Source: CAIZGX01 sp044354975 (lineage in GTDB: Bacteria; Bacteroidota; Bacteroidia; Flavobacteriales_D; Sanyastnellaceae). From it: 15,458 nt of DNA. Shown here one piece after another: positions 14,345 through 15,458 of this stretch. Position 1 is the first letter of the stretch, and each line of letters starts with the position of its first letter. The DNA lies in assembly GCA_044354975.1 (NCBI GenBank), contig JBIKZA010000055.1:1-15458 (forward strand). The letters run 5' to 3'. The position numbers and the translations under genes are program-made. The notes below the pieces were generated by a model. The model did no database searches, was not told the DNA's origin, and saw only the letters and a program-made list of their open reading frames with translations.

Positions 14345-15458
14345 ATGAAGAAACATTCTCTCATATTATTTTTAGTTGGAAGCTTTGTCTCATTGGCCTT
14401 TAATTCTTGCGTGCGTTCGGTAGAAAAAGTTCACTCAACGGAATTGAAAGAATTGGATCCCGCACTTCAAGGGGTTAGGAAGTCTTTTGGAGACCGACAG
14501 GTTAATCATGTTTCTACTTGGGAGTATGTTCGTAAACCTGAATTAATAAATTACTACGAGACCTATGTCTTCGGGAAACGTCCTGAATTCAAGCCAACGG
14601 TAACGTATTCCATATTAAGCGTTGATACCATTTCTATTGGGGGTGTGGCTATGGAGCATACCGAGATTCAAGCTGATTTCAAATACAAAGGAAGAAAGAT
14701 GAAGTCATATTACGCGAAGTTTCTTCCGCTAGATATCAAAGATCCGATTGTTTTTGTCGGATTGAATTTTTTTGGAAACAGCACGCTTGACACGCTTTCG
14801 ACATTAACACAATCGAAGCATTATGTTATGAAGAATGCCGGAGTGAAAACGAAGGGCCATCGCGTTACGGAAGAGTCGCGCGGAACGAAGGCTTATCGTT
14901 GGCCGTTAGATCTAATAGTTGGAAGTGAATGTGGATTAATTACTGCGCACTATGCCGATTTCGATCCGGATGTATACAACGGCTTCATCGATGGTGTTCA
15001 CGGTTTGGCGGAAGGAAGAGTTCATGTCCGAAAAAGAAATGAATGGGGAAGTATTTCTGCTTGGGCATGGGGACTTTCAGAATTGCAATCGTATTTGGAA
15101 CTTCAACCTGAAACAAAAAATTCAAGAACCGCTGTCATTGGTCATTCACGATTAGGGAAGGCTGCGCTTTGGGCTGGAATAACCGATGAACGATTCGATT
15201 TGGTTATTTCGAACAATTCAGGATGCGCAGGTGCGGCGCAATTCAGTACCATGCGTGGAGAAGACATTGAAAAAATCACCAATCGTTTTCCTTATTGGTT
15301 CGCAAGGAATTTTCAAAGCTTTCGAGGAAAGGATTCGTTGTTGTTGGTAGACCAAGAAATGCTTCTTTCATTGGTTGCACCTCGCGCGCTTTATGTTGCA
15401 AGTGCGAGCAAAGATTCTTGGGCCGATGCGGAAGGCGAGTATCTTTCCTTTTATAAAT
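14345..15458 (+). CDS. CE15-like glucuronoyl esterase lipoprotein (partial, C-terminus off the right edge)
   Basis: 371 codons are visible, starting MKKHSLILFLVGSFVSLAFNSC. Cys22 follows a short hydrophobic signal and is probably lipidated, though Phe-Asn-Ser before it is an imperfect lipobox. The body is an alpha/beta hydrolase of the glucuronoyl methylesterase type (CE15), which cuts ester links between lignin alcohols and 4-O-methyl-glucuronate on xylan. Key sites are the nucleophile elbow GHSRLGKAAL (266-275; Ser268 with Arg269), ITDERFDLVISNNSGCAGA (279-297), MRGEDIEKITNRFPYWFARN (303-322) and APRALYVASASKDSWAD (345-361). The canonical catalytic Glu position (Ser+23) is Asn291, while Asp357 (Ser+89) fits the alternative acid reported in some bacterial members. 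The catalytic His lies beyond the window. It follows the membrane protein gene without a gap. Natural substrate uncertain. Confidence 0.88.
   Translation, partial: MKKHSLILFLVGSFVSLAFNSCVRSVEKVHSTELKELDPALQGVRKSFGDRQVNHVSTWEYVRKPELINYYETYVFGKRPEFKPTVTYSILSVDTISIGGVAMEHTEIQADFKYKGRKMKSYYAKFLPLDIKDPIVFVGLNFFGNSTLDTLSTLTQSKHYVMKNAGVKTKGHRVTEESRGTKAYRWPLDLIVGSECGLITAHYADFDPDVYNGFIDGVHGLAEGRVHVRKRNEWGSISAWAWGLSELQSYLELQPETKNSRTAVIGHSRLGKAALWAGITDERFDLVISNNSGCAGAAQFSTMRGEDIEKITNRFPYWFARNFQSFRGKDSLLLVDQEMLLSLVAPRALYVASASKDSWADAEGEYLSFYK

Noticed and set aside
14952..15155. 67-codon plus-strand frame inside the esterase region
   Set aside because: It is an alternative frame within the esterase gene, whose own frame is open from 14345 to the window end and carries the GHSRLGK motif.
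1..15458. CRISPR array, tRNA/rRNA, insertion sequence or prophage
   Set aside because: No regularly spaced repeats, RNA gene signatures, transposase or integrase motifs were seen on either strand.

Overview
The window looks like a chromosomal segment of a Bacteroidota bacterium, most likely Flavobacteriales. Supporting signs are a very large secreted protein with a gliding-motility/type IX (type B) C-terminal domain followed by a PorP/SprF-family gene, promoter elements of the Bacteroidota type (TAnnTTTG), no clear Shine-Dalgarno sequences, many Bacteroidota-style lipoprotein or Sec signals, and a bifunctional FTCD. The family-level guess (Crocinitomicaceae/Fluviicola-like, from the DUF7948 + beta-propeller + CHU_C architecture) is inference only. 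No tRNA, rRNA, CRISPR array, insertion sequence or prophage gene was seen. Gene density is high and no gene-free stretch exceeds about 110 bases.

Left part (1-3088, minus strand): recF overlaps a DUF721/DciA-like gene by 4 bases (ATGA), followed by a separately promoted secreted multiheme c-type cytochrome with at least five CXXCH sites that runs off the left edge. A 59-base divergent promoter region separates recF from the plus-strand pair of a membrane-anchored TPR protein and ribH (lumazine synthase), which overlap by one base.

Centre (4365-10654, plus strand): a 1251-residue secreted protein (signal peptide, DUF7948, SBBP-like propeller repeats, PKD, several Ig-like modules, CHU_C type B sorting domain) sits directly upstream of a PorP/SprF-type outer-membrane protein, the usual pairing for type IX export and surface attachment of type B cargo. 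selO (protein AMPylase) follows from its own promoter. Its stop lies one base from the stop of a convergent DUF4197 lipoprotein gene.

Right part (10656-15458): the minus-strand pair ftcD (bifunctional formimidoyltransferase-cyclodeaminase) and DUF4197 gene; then, divergently, a two-gene toxin-antitoxin module (ribbon-helix-helix-like antitoxin and PIN-domain toxin, overlapping by 8 bases) with two mirrored copies of a TGTACGTACA-like site over its promoter; then a small four-helix membrane protein whose stop directly abuts a CE15-like glucuronoyl esterase lipoprotein that runs off the right edge. 

Most genes belong to known families. The best candidates for new detail are the toxin-antitoxin operator architecture, the non-canonical catalytic acid of the CE15 esterase, the intact redox cysteine pair of SelO, and the secreted-giant/PorP pair. 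I did not find convincing evidence for a wholly undescribed system.
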